A stretch of 51,438 nucleotides of DNA, taken from positions 1 through 51,438 of the forward strand of contig JAMPGL010000029.1 in the NCBI GenBank assembly GCA_023663945.1, given 5' to 3'. This stretch comes from Lachnospiraceae bacterium. GTDB taxonomy: Bacteria > Bacillota > Clostridia > Lachnospirales > Lachnospiraceae. Each line of letters begins with the position of its first letter. Within the stretch, counting starts at the first letter, position 1. The position numbers were made by a program, and so were the translations under genes. The notes beneath the pieces are model-generated. The model was not told the DNA's origin, made no database searches, and saw nothing but the letters and a program-made list of their open reading frames with translations. Shown here one piece after another: positions 40,377 through 49,616 of this stretch.

Positions 40377-41597
40377 TTACTGTAACTCTCCGCGCTCCTG
40401 CATTTTCATTGCACGCACCTTGGTGGAAAGACCGAACAGATTGATAAAGCCTTCCGCGTCATGATGGTCGTACAGATCGCCGGTAGTGAAGGAAGCGATG
40501 CTTTCATTATATAAGGAGTAAGGTGAAGTAGTGCCTGCTTTCATGATGTTGCCCTTGTAAAGCTTAAATTTCACTTCGCCTGTCACATATTTCTGAGTAG
40601 ATTCAATAAATGCCTGAACTGCTTCGCGGAGAGGAGAGAACCATTTTCCCTCGTAAACAATCTGTGCCATTTTGTTTCCCATATCTTTCTTGAGGGCGTA
40701 GGTGTCGCGGTCGAGAATCAGTTCTTCAAGCTGTTGATGAGCTTCGTAAAGAATGGTTCCGCCGGGAGTTTCATAAACGCCTCTGGACTTCATGCCGACT
40801 ACGCGGTTTTCTACAATGTCAACGATGCCGATGCCGTGCTTTCCGCCAAGGGCGTTCAGTTCGCGGATAATATCGGAAACCTTCATCTCTTTGCCGTTTA
40901 CGGAAACCGGGATGCCCTTTTCAAAGGCAAGGGTCACATACTCGCCCTCGTCGGGAGCCTTTTCCGGAGTGACGCCCAAAACAAGGAGATGCTCAAAGTT
41001 CGGCTCGTTTGCAGGATTTTCAAGCTCCAGCCCTTCGTGGCTGATATGCCATAAGTTACGGTCGCGGCTGTAGCTGGAATCTGCGGAAAACGGCAGGTCA
41101 ATGCCGTGTGCCTTACAGTAAGCGATTTCGGATTCCCGGGAATCCAGTGTCCACTTGTCGTTCCGCCAAGCGGCAATGATCTTTAAATCAGGAGCAAGAG
41201 CCTTGATGCCAAGCTCAAAACGAATCTGGTCATTTCCTTTGCCGGTAGCGCCGTGACAGATTGCGGCGGCGCCTTCTTTTCTTGCAATTTCAACCAGCTT
41301 TTTAGCGATAAGGGGCCTTGCCATGGAAGTCCCTAAGAGATATTTATTTTCGTAGACTGCATGCGCCTGTACGCAGGGAACAATATACTCATCGCAGAAC
41401 TCGTCCGTAACATCCAGTATGTATAATTTTTCGGCGCCGCAGAATTTGGCGCGTTCTTCCAGACCGTCCAGCTCTTCCCCCTGCCCGCAGTCGATGCAGA
41501 CGCAGATTACTTCATAATCAAAATTTTCTTTCAGCCAGGGAATGATTGCTGTGGTATCCAGCCCGCCTGAATATGCTAAAACAACTTTTTCTTTCAT
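40377..41597 (-). CDS. argG: Argininosuccinate synthase
   Basis: The enzyme joins citrulline and aspartate using ATP, the penultimate step of arginine synthesis. The 406 residues have the PP-loop [32 protein letters not shown], the substrate region [20 protein letters not shown] and a family-typical C-terminus ([20 protein letters not shown]). GGAGG precedes the start. It is transcribed divergently from argC, and both promoters sit in one 366-bp region with ArgR-like sites. argF and argH are not in the window. Confidence 0.97.
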   Translation of the reverse strand: MKEKVVLAYSGGLDTTAIIPWLKENFDYEVICVCIDCGQGEELDGLEERAKFCGAEKLYILDVTDEFCDEYIVPCVQAHAVYENKYLLGTSMARPLIAKKLVEIARKEGAAAICHGATGKGNDQIRFELGIKALAPDLKIIAAWRNDKWTLDSRESEIAYCKAHGIDLPFSADSSYSRDRNLWHISHEGLELENPANEPNFEHLLVLGVTPEKAPDEGEYVTLAFEKGIPVSVNGKEMKVSDIIRELNALGGKHGIGIVDIVENRVVGMKSRGVYETPGGTILYEAHQQLEELILDRDTYALKKDMGNKMAQIVYEGKWFSPLREAVQAFIESTQKYVTGEVKFKLYKGNIMKAGTTSPYSLYNESIASFTTGDLYDHHDAEGFINLFGLSTKVRAMKMQERGELQ

Positions 41598-41693
41598 AAT
41601 AAAGTGCCTCCAAAATGATTATTTTCTTTACCATTGCTAAGCGTGGCGCCGGAAACTGCATGAACCAATCCGCTTACTGCAATGTCTTCTGAC

Positions 41694-41722
41694 AATATAC
41701 AACAACTTCAGCGGAAATGCAA
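41694..41722 (-). promoter_or_regulatory. argG promoter
   Basis: Minus strand TTGCAT (41722-41717), 17 bases, TATATT (41699-41694). The -35 box is one half of an inverted repeat with TTGCAT at 41732-41737, consistent with ArgR binding. Confidence 0.82.
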
Positions 41723-41800
41723 GAGTTAGTTTTGCATATTTAAAAATTATTTTTTAATTTTTATGCATAAAATCAAAAACATATTGAATATTATGCAAAA
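41717..41800. promoter_or_regulatory. Candidate ARG boxes between argG and argC
   Basis: Three candidates: ATGCAA (41717-41722) with TTGCAT (41732-41737); the perfect palindrome TTATGCATAA (41761-41770); and TGAATATTATGCA (41785-41797), close to the ARG-box pattern TGAATNNNNATTCA/ATGCA. They overlap the -35 regions of both divergent promoters, as expected for arginine repression by ArgR/AhrC. The arg genes on each side make this reading likely. Confidence 0.65.
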
Positions 41801-41812
41801 GAGTTGTATACT
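41784..41812 (+). promoter_or_regulatory. argC operon promoter
   Basis: TTGAAT (41784-41789), 17 bases, TATACT (41807-41812), with an ARG-box-like site across the -35 and spacer. The leader contains a hairpin, GTATGATTT (41868-41876) with AAATCATAC (41885-41893). No T-box or riboswitch was recognised. Confidence 0.82.
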
Positions 41813-41963
41813 TATACGATGTGAAAAGCTTTTTGAACTTTATGGTTGAGATTTTACTGTTTAGAGAGTATGATTTATGAGGGCAAATCATACAGGAAAC
41901 GGCGTAATAAATTGTGAGAATGTGATGAGGACACGATAAGAAAATATCAGGAAAGGGCTGCGA

Positions 41964-42923
41964 TTGTCTATGAAAAAAGCAAAAATTTTCATTGATGGAA
42001 GTGAAGGAACTACCGGACTGCGCATTCACGAGCGCTTTGCGGGGAGAGATGACATAGAACTGCTCACCATTTCGGGGGAGCTCCGGAAGGATAAAGAGGA
42101 GAGGGCGCGTCTGATTAACCAGTCGGATGTGACGTTTCTCTGTCTCCCGGATGCGGCGGCGAGGGAATCGGCGGGGCTGGCAGATAACGACCGGGTGCGG
42201 ATTATTGATACCTCCACGGCGCACAGAACAGAGGCGGGCTGGGCGTACGGGTTCCCAGAGTTGTCCAAAGCTCACAGGGCGCAGATTCGGGAAGGAAAAC
42301 GTGTAGCGGTGCCGGGGTGTCACGCCACGGGATTTATCTCGCTTGTGTATCCGCTGGTATCCTCCGGGATACTGCCGCCGGATTATCCGGTGTCTGCCTT
42401 TTCGCTGACAGGCTATTCAGGGGGCGGAAAGAAAATGATTGCTCAGTATGAGGGAGAAGGGCGTCCCGAAGAGCTTGACTCTCCCCGGGAGTATGCACTT
42501 TCCCAGCAGCATAAGCATTTAAAGGAAATGAAAGCGGTTACGGGACTTTCAAGGGAACCGCTGTTTTCGCCTATTGTCGCGGATTATTACAGCGGTATGG
42601 TGGTAACGCTTCCTATTTATATGGAATATATATCAAAGATGTCCTCTCCGGAAAAGCTTCGGGATTTCTTTGCGGAGTTTTACGCCGGGGAAGCTTTTGT
42701 GAAGGTGATGCCGTTTGGGGCGGAGGCTGAACTGGCAGGAGGCATGATAGCCGGAAACAGCTGTGCGGGCTGGGACGGGCTGAGAATTTTTATCAGCGGA
42801 AATGAGGACAGAGTGGTGTTAAATGCGCAGTTTGATAATCTGGGCAAAGGAGCGTCGGGTGCGGCAATCCAGTGTCTCAACATTATGCTGGGATGCGAAG
42901 AGGATAGAGGGCTGAATCTATGA
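41964..42923 (+). CDS. argC: N-acetyl-gamma-glutamyl-phosphate reductase, short (type 2) form
   Basis: Third step of arginine synthesis: NADPH-dependent reduction of N-acetylglutamyl phosphate. The short form starts KIFIDGSEGTTGLRIHERF and has the catalytic Cys in VPGCHATGFISLVYPL, and SLTGYSGGGKKMI. At about 318 residues it is typical of type 2. TTG 41964 is seven bases behind AGGAAAGG; ATG 41970 is equally possible and gives two residues fewer. It overlaps the next gene by four bases (ATGA). Confidence 0.95.
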   Translation: MSMKKAKIFIDGSEGTTGLRIHERFAGRDDIELLTISGELRKDKEERARLINQSDVTFLCLPDAAARESAGLADNDRVRIIDTSTAHRTEAGWAYGFPELSKAHRAQIREGKRVAVPGCHATGFISLVYPLVSSGILPPDYPVSAFSLTGYSGGGKKMIAQYEGEGRPEELDSPREYALSQQHKHLKEMKAVTGLSREPLFSPIVADYYSGMVVTLPIYMEYISKMSSPEKLRDFFAEFYAGEAFVKVMPFGAEAELAGGMIAGNSCAGWDGLRIFISGNEDRVVLNAQFDNLGKGASGAAIQCLNIMLGCEEDRGLNL

Positions 42924-43480
42924 ATGAGCGTATCCATGATACTACTTTATATCAAGATATTCCGGACGGAACCGGACGGCTTCCAAGAGAGATGGCGGTA
43001 TATAAACTGCTTTTAAAGCTTCAGATTCCCTTTTGGCGGATGGATCATGAGGCAATGGCGACCATTGAAGCGTGCCGGGGCGTGGACGAAATTCTGGGGA
43101 TTCATATGTGCAAGAACCTGTTTTTGTGCAATACACAAAAGACGGCGTTTTATCTGCTGATGATGCCCGGCGAAAAGAAGTTTAAGACGAAGGAGCTGTC
43201 AGCGCAGCTTGGATGCGCCAGACTTTCTTTTGCACCGGAGGAATATATGGAGGAGTACCTTCATATCGCACCGGGAGCAGTGAGCGTTATGGGGCTGATG
43301 AATGACCGGCAGAGGCGTGTCAGGCTTTTGATGGATGCGGATGTGTTAAAAGAGGAATATTTGGGATGCCACCCCTGTGTCAACACGGCAAGCCTGCGTC
43401 TTCGGACGGAGGATGTGACAGGAAAATTTCTTCCTTATGTGGAGCATGACTATACCGTGGTGCATCTGAAAGGGGAATGA
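42920..43480 (+). CDS. ProX/YbaK-type aminoacyl-tRNA deacylase domain protein
   Basis: The 186-residue protein is of the prolyl-tRNA-synthetase-associated editing family, which hydrolyses mischarged Ala-tRNAPro or related species. Visible features are FWRMDHEAMATIEACRGVDE, the conserved Lys in HMCKNLFLCNTQKTAFYLLM, APGAVSVMGLMND, and GCHPCVNTASLRL. It starts inside the argC stop (ATGA) and its own stop overlaps the next start, so it is translationally coupled within the arg operon although it has no known arginine role. Confidence 0.9.
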   Translation: MNERIHDTTLYQDIPDGTGRLPREMAVYKLLLKLQIPFWRMDHEAMATIEACRGVDEILGIHMCKNLFLCNTQKTAFYLLMMPGEKKFKTKELSAQLGCARLSFAPEEYMEEYLHIAPGAVSVMGLMNDRQRRVRLLMDADVLKEEYLGCHPCVNTASLRLRTEDVTGKFLPYVEHDYTVVHLKGE

Positions 43481-43965
43481 ACTTAGGGAGAAGAAGGAAC
43501 GTGAAGACAGCGGAAGAGTTAGTGATAAGGGATATGACAATTGAAGATTACGAGGGCGTTTACGAGCTTTGGATGAGCATCAAGGGCTTTGCAATCCGCA
43601 GTATCGATGATTCCAAGGAGGGAGTGGAGCGCTTTCTTTTGCGGAATCCGGGAAGCAGCGTGGTGGCGGTGAAGGACGGAAAGATCGTGGGAAGCATTTT
43701 GTGCGGGCACGACGGACGAAGAGGATGCCTGTATCATGTGTGCGTGCACGAAGATTACCGGAGGCAGGGGGTAGGAAAGAGCATGGTAGTACACTGCATG
43801 AATGCTTTGGAAAAGGAGCATATCAGCAAGGTCTCCCTGATTGCGTTTACCCGGAATGATATAGGAAATGCTTTTTGGAAAGAAATAGGCTGGACGAAGA
43901 GAGAAGACTTGAATTATTATGATTTTGTGCTGAACAGAGAGAATATTGTAAATTACAATCAGTGA
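43477..43965 (+). CDS. GNAT-family N-acetyltransferase
   Basis: The 162-residue protein has an acetyl-CoA binding motif, VHEDYRRQGVGKSMV, and typical GNAT strands (VIRDMTIEDYEGVYELWMSI, VVAVKDGKIVGSILCGHDGR, NAFWKEIGWTKREDLNYYDF). ATG 43477 overlaps the previous stop; GTG 43501 is an alternative. Placement before argJ invites the idea of an N-acetylglutamate synthase, but argJ already supplies acetylglutamate and no argA-specific features are evident, so the substrate stays open. Confidence 0.9.
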   Translation: MNLGRRRNVKTAEELVIRDMTIEDYEGVYELWMSIKGFAIRSIDDSKEGVERFLLRNPGSSVVAVKDGKIVGSILCGHDGRRGCLYHVCVHEDYRRQGVGKSMVVHCMNALEKEHISKVSLIAFTRNDIGNAFWKEIGWTKREDLNYYDFVLNRENIVNYNQ

Positions 43966-43984
43966 CAGGAAAACGGTCAGCGGT

Positions 43985-44050
43985 AGGGATTACCGATAAT
44001 AAGGATTACGGACAGCAAGGGATTACCAATAATAAGGATTACAGACAGCA
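43985..44050 (+). repeat. 33-bp tandem duplication before argJ
   Basis: Two adjacent units beginning AGGGATTACC(G/A)ATAATAAGG (43985-44017 and 44018-44050) differ at two positions, and a third partial copy follows (AGGGATTATA). It lies in the untranslated gap between the GNAT gene and argJ. Confidence 0.88.
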
Positions 44051-44085
44051 ATAGGGATTATAAGTCAGGACAGGAAAAGAAAGGT

Positions 44086-45318
44086 ATGGAAGAGATGAAA
44101 GAGATAACAGGCGGAGTAACGGCGGCAAAGGGATTTGAAGCGGCGGGCACAGCGGCGGCAATCAAATATCAGGGCAGAAAAGATATGGCGGTGATTTACA
44201 GTCAAAAGCCCTGCGTGCTGGCAGGAACCTTTACCAGCAATGTGGTGAAGGCGGCTCCTGTTTTGTGGGATAAAAAGATTGTGGAGGAATCACCTTTTGG
44301 ACAGGCAGTGATTGTGAATGCGGGAATCGCCAACGCCTGTACCGGGCAGGAAGGTTTTGAATATTGCAGGCGGACGGCAAAGAAGGCGGCGCAGGAGCTT
44401 GGTGTTCTGGAAGATGCTGTGCTGGTGGCGTCCACGGGAGTAATCGGCATGCAGCTTCCCATAGACAGGATTGAGGCGGGGGTGGAAGCTCTTGCCGGAT
44501 TAAAAGCGGATACCGTGGAGGCGGGAACCCAGGCGGCGGAAGCAATCATGACCACGGACACCCGCTCCAAGCAGGCGGCGGCAGAGATTACGATTGGCGG
44601 CGTGAAGGTGCGGATTGGCGGTATGAGCAAGGGCTCCGGCATGATTCATCCCAATATGTGCACCATGCTTGCCTTTGTCACCACGGATGCGGTGATTTCC
44701 AAGGAACTGCTGACTAGGGCGGTAAAGGCGGATGTGCAGGATACGTTTAACATGATTTCCGTGGATGGGGATACTTCCACCAACGATACGCTTCTGGTGA
44801 TGGCAAACGGTATGGCGGAGAATCCGGAGATTCAGGACGGAACGCCGGAATACGAGGCTTTTTGCGGAGCGCTTCATTATGTCAATGAGACTCTTGCCAA
44901 AATGATGGCGGGGGACGGAGAGGGAGCAACGGCGCTTTTGGAGACAAAGGTAATCGGCGCGGCAAGCAGACAGGATGCAAAGACGCTTGCCAAAGCGGTA
45001 ATCTCTTCCAGTCTGGTGAAGGCGATGGTATACGGGCATGACGCCAACAGCGGAAGGATACTGTGCGCCCTGGGCTATTCGGGAGTTTCCTTTGACCCGG
45101 AAAAAATCAGGGTGTTCCTTACAGGAGATGAGAGAGAGGTTCCTATTTATCAGGATGGAAAGGTGATAACCGACAGCGAAGAGGCGGCTTCCGCGCTGAT
45201 GGCAAAACCGGAGGTTCACGTACTGGTAGATATGCGGATGGGAGAGGAGACCGCAACGGCGTGGGGCTGTGATTTGACTCATGAATATGTTAATATCAAT
45301 GCGGATTACAGAAGCTGA
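44086..45318 (+). CDS. argJ: Bifunctional ornithine acetyltransferase / N-acetylglutamate synthase
   Basis: ArgJ transfers the acetyl group from N-acetylornithine to glutamate, recycling it, and may also make acetylglutamate from acetyl-CoA. The 410 residues show TTDTRSK, the autocleavage/nucleophile motif SKGSGMIHPNMCTMLAFVTT with Thr193 (here Cys-Thr where many have Ala-Thr), SVDGDTSTND and the end DLTHEYVNINADYRS. The start is ATG 44086, with a possible second ATG at 44095. Its presence explains the lack of argA and argE. Confidence 0.96.
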   Translation: MEEMKEITGGVTAAKGFEAAGTAAAIKYQGRKDMAVIYSQKPCVLAGTFTSNVVKAAPVLWDKKIVEESPFGQAVIVNAGIANACTGQEGFEYCRRTAKKAAQELGVLEDAVLVASTGVIGMQLPIDRIEAGVEALAGLKADTVEAGTQAAEAIMTTDTRSKQAAAEITIGGVKVRIGGMSKGSGMIHPNMCTMLAFVTTDAVISKELLTRAVKADVQDTFNMISVDGDTSTNDTLLVMANGMAENPEIQDGTPEYEAFCGALHYVNETLAKMMAGDGEGATALLETKVIGAASRQDAKTLAKAVISSSLVKAMVYGHDANSGRILCALGYSGVSFDPEKIRVFLTGDEREVPIYQDGKVITDSEEAASALMAKPEVHVLVDMRMGEETATAWGCDLTHEYVNINADYRS

Positions 45319-45337
45319 GGAAAGGCTGGATTAAATC

Positions 45338-46234
45338 ATGGATAAGAATATGCAGGAAGTATTAAAGAAGGCGGAGGTGCTGATTGAGGCGCTTCCTTAC
45401 ATTCAAAAATTTAACCGGAAGATTATTGTGGTAAAGTACGGCGGCAGCGCTATGAGCAATGAAGAATTGAAGAGAAACGTAATCAAGGATGTTACGTTAT
45501 TAAAGCTGGTAGGATTTAAGCCCATTATCGTCCACGGCGGAGGGAAGGAGATCAGCCGGTGGGTAGGAAAAGTGGGAAAAGAAGCCCAGTTTGTAAACGG
45601 TCTTAGGGTGACGGATGCAGAGACCATGGAGATTGCGGAGATGGTGCTGTCCAAGGTCAACAAAAGCCTTGTGACCATGGTTCAGGAGCTGGGCGTGAAA
45701 GCGGTAGGAATCAGCGGGAAAGACGGCGGGCTGCTCACGGTGGATAAGAAATATGCAGATGGAAAGGACATTGGATTTGTAGGAGAGATTAAGCAGGTCA
45801 ATCCCAAGGTGCTGTATGATCTGCTGGAAAAGGATTTTCTGCCGATTGTTGCGCCGGTGGGGCTTGACGAGCAGTTTGCATCCTACAACATCAATGCAGA
45901 TGATGCGGCGTGCGCCATTGCACGGGCGGTAGGCGCTGACAAGCTGGTATTCCTTACGGATATTGAAGGATTGTACAAGAACATCAACGATAAAAGCTCT
46001 TTTCTGTCCAGAATTACGGCGTCGGAGGCGGAGGCGCTGATTGCGGAAGGCTTTATCGGCGGGGGAATGCTGCCGAAGCTCAACAATTGTACATCCGCCA
46101 TTGAAAACGGCGTAAACAGAGTCCATATTTTGGACGGACGGATTCCCCACTGCCTGCTTTTGGAAATCTTCACCAATTCCGGCGTGGGCACGGCAATTAT
46201 ACGGGATGAAGATAAGCAGGCTATGGAGCAATAG
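45338..46234 (+). CDS. argB: Acetylglutamate kinase
   Basis: Second step of arginine synthesis; often the arginine-inhibited enzyme. The 298 residues start with an N-terminal helix ([20 protein letters not shown]) typical of arginine-sensitive hexameric forms, then [41 protein letters not shown] and [11 protein letters not shown]. It lies 19 bases after argJ. Confidence 0.96.
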   Translation: MDKNMQEVLKKAEVLIEALPYIQKFNRKIIVVKYGGSAMSNEELKRNVIKDVTLLKLVGFKPIIVHGGGKEISRWVGKVGKEAQFVNGLRVTDAETMEIAEMVLSKVNKSLVTMVQELGVKAVGISGKDGGLLTVDKKYADGKDIGFVGEIKQVNPKVLYDLLEKDFLPIVAPVGLDEQFASYNINADDAACAIARAVGADKLVFLTDIEGLYKNINDKSSFLSRITASEAEALIAEGFIGGGMLPKLNNCTSAIENGVNRVHILDGRIPHCLLLEIFTNSGVGTAIIRDEDKQAMEQ

Positions 46235-46256
46235 AAGAGAAAGGCTGGGAATTGCG

Positions 46257-47450
46257 ATGAGTAAGATGCAGGAATATATAGAAGAGGCGGAAGCAGTGCT
46301 TCTTCACACCTATAATCGTTATCAAATCGTTTTGGATAAGGGAGAAGGCGTGTACCTTTATGATATGGAAGGAAAAAGGTATCTGGACTTTTGTGCAGGA
46401 ATCGCGGTGTTTGCCCTGGGGTATCATAATCAGGCGTATAATGATGCGCTGAAAGCGCAGATTGATAAGCTGATTCACACCTCCAATTATTATTATAATG
46501 TACCGGCGATTGAAGCTGCAAAAAAACTGAAAAAGGTTTCCGGCATGGACCGGGTATTTTTTACCAACAGCGGAGCGGAGGCAGTGGAAGGAGCCATTAA
46601 AGCGGCAAGAAAATACGCCTATTTAAAAGATGGCAGAACAGACCATGAGATCATAGCTATGGAGCATTCTTTCCACGGGCGGACGATGGGAGCTTTGTCC
46701 GTGACGGGAAATCCTAAATACCGGGAAGCGTTTCAGCCTATGATTGGAAATATCTGCTTTGCGCAGATGAACAATTATGCCAGTGTACTGGAACAGGTGA
46801 ATGACAAAACCTGCGCAATCTTGTTTGAGACCGTGCAGGGTGAGGGCGGTATTTATCCTGCGGAACAGGAATTTTTACATCAGGTGAAGACCTTGTGCGA
46901 AGAAAGGGACATTCTTTTAATCTTGGATGAGATTCAGTGCGGCATGGGACGGACGGGGTCTATGTTTGCATGGCAGAATTACGGCGTCAAGCCGGATATT
47001 ATGACCACCGCCAAAGCGCTTGGCTGCGGCGTGCCCGTGGGTGCGTTTCTTATGACGGAAAAGGCGGGACAAAATTCGCTCACCAGCGGGGATCACGGAA
47101 CCACTTACGGGGGAAATCCCCTTGCGGCGGCGGCTGTAAATATAGTACTTGATTTATTTGAACAGAACCATATAATAGATAATGTAAAAGAGGTTGGAAG
47201 CTATCTGGAAGAGAAGCTTAACGAGCTTGTCAGTGAATTTGAATGTATTGAATGCAGGCGCGGCATGGGACTGATGCAGGGACTGGCGTTTAATAAGCCG
47301 GTGGGAGACATTATTTTAAAAGCCTTGTCCAAAGGATTAATTTTGATTAATGCGGGAACCAATGTGATCCGGTTTGTACCGCCTCTTGTGATAACGAAAG
47401 AAAACGTAGATGAGATGACAGAGATTTTAAAGAGCTGTCTGAAAGAATAG
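46257..47450 (+). CDS. argD: Acetylornithine aminotransferase
   Basis: A PLP enzyme making N-acetylornithine. The 397 residues have YLDFCAGIAVFALGYHN, FFTNSGAEAVEGAIKAARKY, HSFHGRTMGALSVTG, LLILDEIQCGMGRTG and the PLP Lys in TTAKALGCGVPVGAF. ATG 46257 is chosen for the usual MSKMQEYIEEAEAVLLHTYN start; an in-frame upstream ATG at 46206 lies inside argB. It is the last arg gene of the operon; a solute-binding protein gene starts 13 bases later. Confidence 0.96.
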   Translation: MSKMQEYIEEAEAVLLHTYNRYQIVLDKGEGVYLYDMEGKRYLDFCAGIAVFALGYHNQAYNDALKAQIDKLIHTSNYYYNVPAIEAAKKLKKVSGMDRVFFTNSGAEAVEGAIKAARKYAYLKDGRTDHEIIAMEHSFHGRTMGALSVTGNPKYREAFQPMIGNICFAQMNNYASVLEQVNDKTCAILFETVQGEGGIYPAEQEFLHQVKTLCEERDILLILDEIQCGMGRTGSMFAWQNYGVKPDIMTTAKALGCGVPVGAFLMTEKAGQNSLTSGDHGTTYGGNPLAAAAVNIVLDLFEQNHIIDNVKEVGSYLEEKLNELVSEFECIECRRGMGLMQGLAFNKPVGDIILKALSKGLILINAGTNVIRFVPPLVITKENVDEMTEILKSCLKE

Positions 47451-47463
47451 AAACGGAGTATTT

Positions 47464-49023
47464 ATGAATTTAAAAAAACGACTGACGGCGGTGGGAATTA
47501 TTGCTGTCGTCGCAGCGCTCACCTTCGGAATTGCCAAATCGGGACGGCAGATTACGGAGAAGCAGGAGAATACGATTTTTACCCCTGAGAAGGAAACGCT
47601 TTATCTGTGGTACACGGATGAGGCGCTTACTTCTTATTTAAGCGGAGCGGCAGTTGCTTATAATGAGAGCCATGACGTGCGGATTGTTCCGGTGCTGGAA
47701 TCGGGGCTGGAATATTTGGAGGGCATTAACCGCGCATCAATTGACAGCAGCGTGCCGGATTTGTATATTTTGGGTCATGACCTGCTGGAAAAGGCTTATC
47801 TTGCCGGGCTTGCCTGTGAGATAACGCCGGGCAGGGAGGCGGATGAGCTGTATATGGGAGCAGGCATTTCGGCAGCCACATATAAGGATAAGATGATTGG
47901 TTATCCTTTTTACTTTGAGACCAGTGCCCTTTTGTATAACAGAACCTATCTGGAACAGATGGCGGTAAGCCAGCTGGAAGCGGAGGAGGTTCAGGCGGCG
48001 GAAGAAGCCGGGGAACTCACCGAAGAGAGCATTCAGGCGGCGGAGGAGGCAAAAGCGCAGGCGGAGAACGCCGGAGAGCAGGGCGGGGAAGAAGCCCGGC
48101 AGACGGAAGATGCGCCGGAGGAGCAATTTGACCGGGAGCAGATTGACCAGAGAGTTTCGGAGCTGATTCCTGCCACGATTGAAGATATCCGTTCTTTTGC
48201 GGACAGCTACGATGCGCCGGAGCAGGTGGAAGGCGTGTTTAAGTGGGATGTGACGGATATTTTTTACAATTACTTCTTTGTGGGAAGCGTGATGGATTTA
48301 GGCGGTGAAGCAGGCTGGGATACCTCGCGGATTGATATTTATAATCAGGATGCCATTAAAAGCATGAGAGTGTATCAGGAACTGAATCAATTCTTTTCCA
48401 TAGATACCGGCGTAAGCAGCTATGAGCGAATCTTGGCTGAATTTATGGAGGGAAAGATGGTATTTACCATGGCAACCTCCGATGCAGTGGCAAAGTTAGA
48501 GCAGGCGAAACGGGAAGATGCATTCCCTTACGAATACGGGATTGCGCCTGCGCCGGATATCAATGATACCATGCGGAGCAGGTCTCTTTCCATGACGGGA
48601 TGCGTGGTGATAAACGGCTATTCGGAGCATAAACAGACGGCAAATGATTTTGCCCTTTATCTGACCACGCAGTATAACAATATTCTTTATGACCGGACTG
48701 GAAAGGTGTCGGCTGCGAAAAACGTGGATTATGAATACGAAGCGCTGAACGAATTTGCAGGAGCATACGAACGCTCCATCTCCATGCCTAAGATGTTGGA
48801 AACAAGCAATTTCTGGGTGAGGCTGGAATCTGCATTTTCGGAAATCTGGAACGGCGCGGATGTGAATGAAAAGCTGAAATCCCTTTCAGAGCAGATTATG
48901 CGTCAGGTGACCGGACAGGAGTATGAGGAAGCGTATATTGAGGAAGAGGTCGAAACCGAGGAGGAATTTCCGGACGACGAGTATATTGATGAGGAATCAG
49001 AAGGAGCAGACGGCGGGCAGTAA
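47464..49023 (+). CDS. Extracellular solute-binding protein-like, with acidic insertion
   Basis: The 519-residue protein has an N-terminal membrane helix (about 6-24) with no lipobox Cys, so it is probably membrane-anchored rather than a lipoprotein. The fold is that of family 1 sugar-binding proteins (LYLWYTDEALTSYLSGAAVA, VPDLYILGHDLLEKAYLAG, YPFYFETSALLYNRTYLEQM, EFMEGKMVFTMATSDAVAKL). Residues about 170-228 are an insertion very rich in Glu, Ala and Gln, predicted to be a coiled or extended helix. The last 35 residues are strongly acidic. No permease or ATPase gene is near. It follows argD by 13 bases and may share its transcript. Confidence 0.85.
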   Translation: MNLKKRLTAVGIIAVVAALTFGIAKSGRQITEKQENTIFTPEKETLYLWYTDEALTSYLSGAAVAYNESHDVRIVPVLESGLEYLEGINRASIDSSVPDLYILGHDLLEKAYLAGLACEITPGREADELYMGAGISAATYKDKMIGYPFYFETSALLYNRTYLEQMAVSQLEAEEVQAAEEAGELTEESIQAAEEAKAQAENAGEQGGEEARQTEDAPEEQFDREQIDQRVSELIPATIEDIRSFADSYDAPEQVEGVFKWDVTDIFYNYFFVGSVMDLGGEAGWDTSRIDIYNQDAIKSMRVYQELNQFFSIDTGVSSYERILAEFMEGKMVFTMATSDAVAKLEQAKREDAFPYEYGIAPAPDINDTMRSRSLSMTGCVVINGYSEHKQTANDFALYLTTQYNNILYDRTGKVSAAKNVDYEYEALNEFAGAYERSISMPKMLETSNFWVRLESAFSEIWNGADVNEKLKSLSEQIMRQVTGQEYEEAYIEEEVETEEEFPDDEYIDEESEGADGGQ

Positions 49024-49085
49024 TGAATAATTTTCCAATCATATGGGCAGGATGAATTAACGAAAGATGTTAAGGAGGCTTCCCT

Positions 49086-49517
49086 ATGATTGGATTTTTT
49101 ATTGCACTGATTTCCGGTGCGCTGATGAGCGTACAGGGGGTATTTAATACACAGGTGACCAAGTCTTCCACGATTTGGGTCGCCAATGCGTTTGTACAAT
49201 TTACGGCGCTTCTGGTATGTATAGGAGCCTGGCTCTGCACTGACCGCTCTTCCTTTGGCGCGGTGTTTAAGGTGGAGCCAAAATATATGCTCCTAGGCGG
49301 AGCAATCGGGGCGTTTATCACCTATACCGTAATAAGAAGCATGGAAATGTTAGGACCGGCAAGAGCCGTGATGCTGATTGTCGTTGCCCAGCTTCTGGTG
49401 GCATACATTATTGAACTGCTAGGCTGGTTCGGCGTTGAAAAACAGCCCCTTGAGTGGAAAAAAGTAATCGGAATGGGAATTGCGATTGTTGGAATCGTGA
49501 TATTCAAGTGGGAATAG
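49086..49517 (+). CDS. Small DMT-type transporter (DUF606/YdcZ-like)
   Basis: The 143-residue protein has four to five membrane segments and the DUF606 pattern (GALMSVQGVFNTQVTKSSTI, LLGGAIGAFITYTVIRSMEM, LGPARAVMLIVVAQLLVAYI, IGMGIAIVGIVIFKWE). AAGGAGG precedes the ATG. The substrate is unknown. Such half-size proteins work as dimers. Confidence 0.9.
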   Translation: MIGFFIALISGALMSVQGVFNTQVTKSSTIWVANAFVQFTALLVCIGAWLCTDRSSFGAVFKVEPKYMLLGGAIGAFITYTVIRSMEMLGPARAVMLIVVAQLLVAYIIELLGWFGVEKQPLEWKKVIGMGIAIVGIVIFKWE

Positions 49518-49540
49518 TACAAAAACTAATTTTATTTCAT

Positions 49541-49607
49541 TGACATAAATTTTTTATTTTGTTAGCATTTAATCAGAGCAGGCGCCTACTCAAAAAACAG
49601 TAGGAGG
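49541..49607 (+). promoter_or_regulatory. Promoter and ribosome-site hairpin of the C45-type gene
   Basis: TTGACA (49541-49546), 16 bases, TAGCAT (49563-49568). Downstream, CCTACT (49585-49590) can pair with AGTAGG (49599-49604), which contains the first bases of the AGGAGG ribosome site (49602-49607), so translation could be gated by this hairpin. Confidence 0.6.
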
Positions 49608-49616
49608 AACACTTAA

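Noticed and set aside
41813-41963. T-box or riboswitch in the argC leader
   Set aside because: No T-box sequence or specifier-loop arrangement; only a 9-bp hairpin at 41868-41893.
44500-46231. Two long minus-strand frames opposite argJ and argB (44500-45282, 45500-46231)
   Set aside because: Shadows of strongly conserved arginine genes; no start signals.
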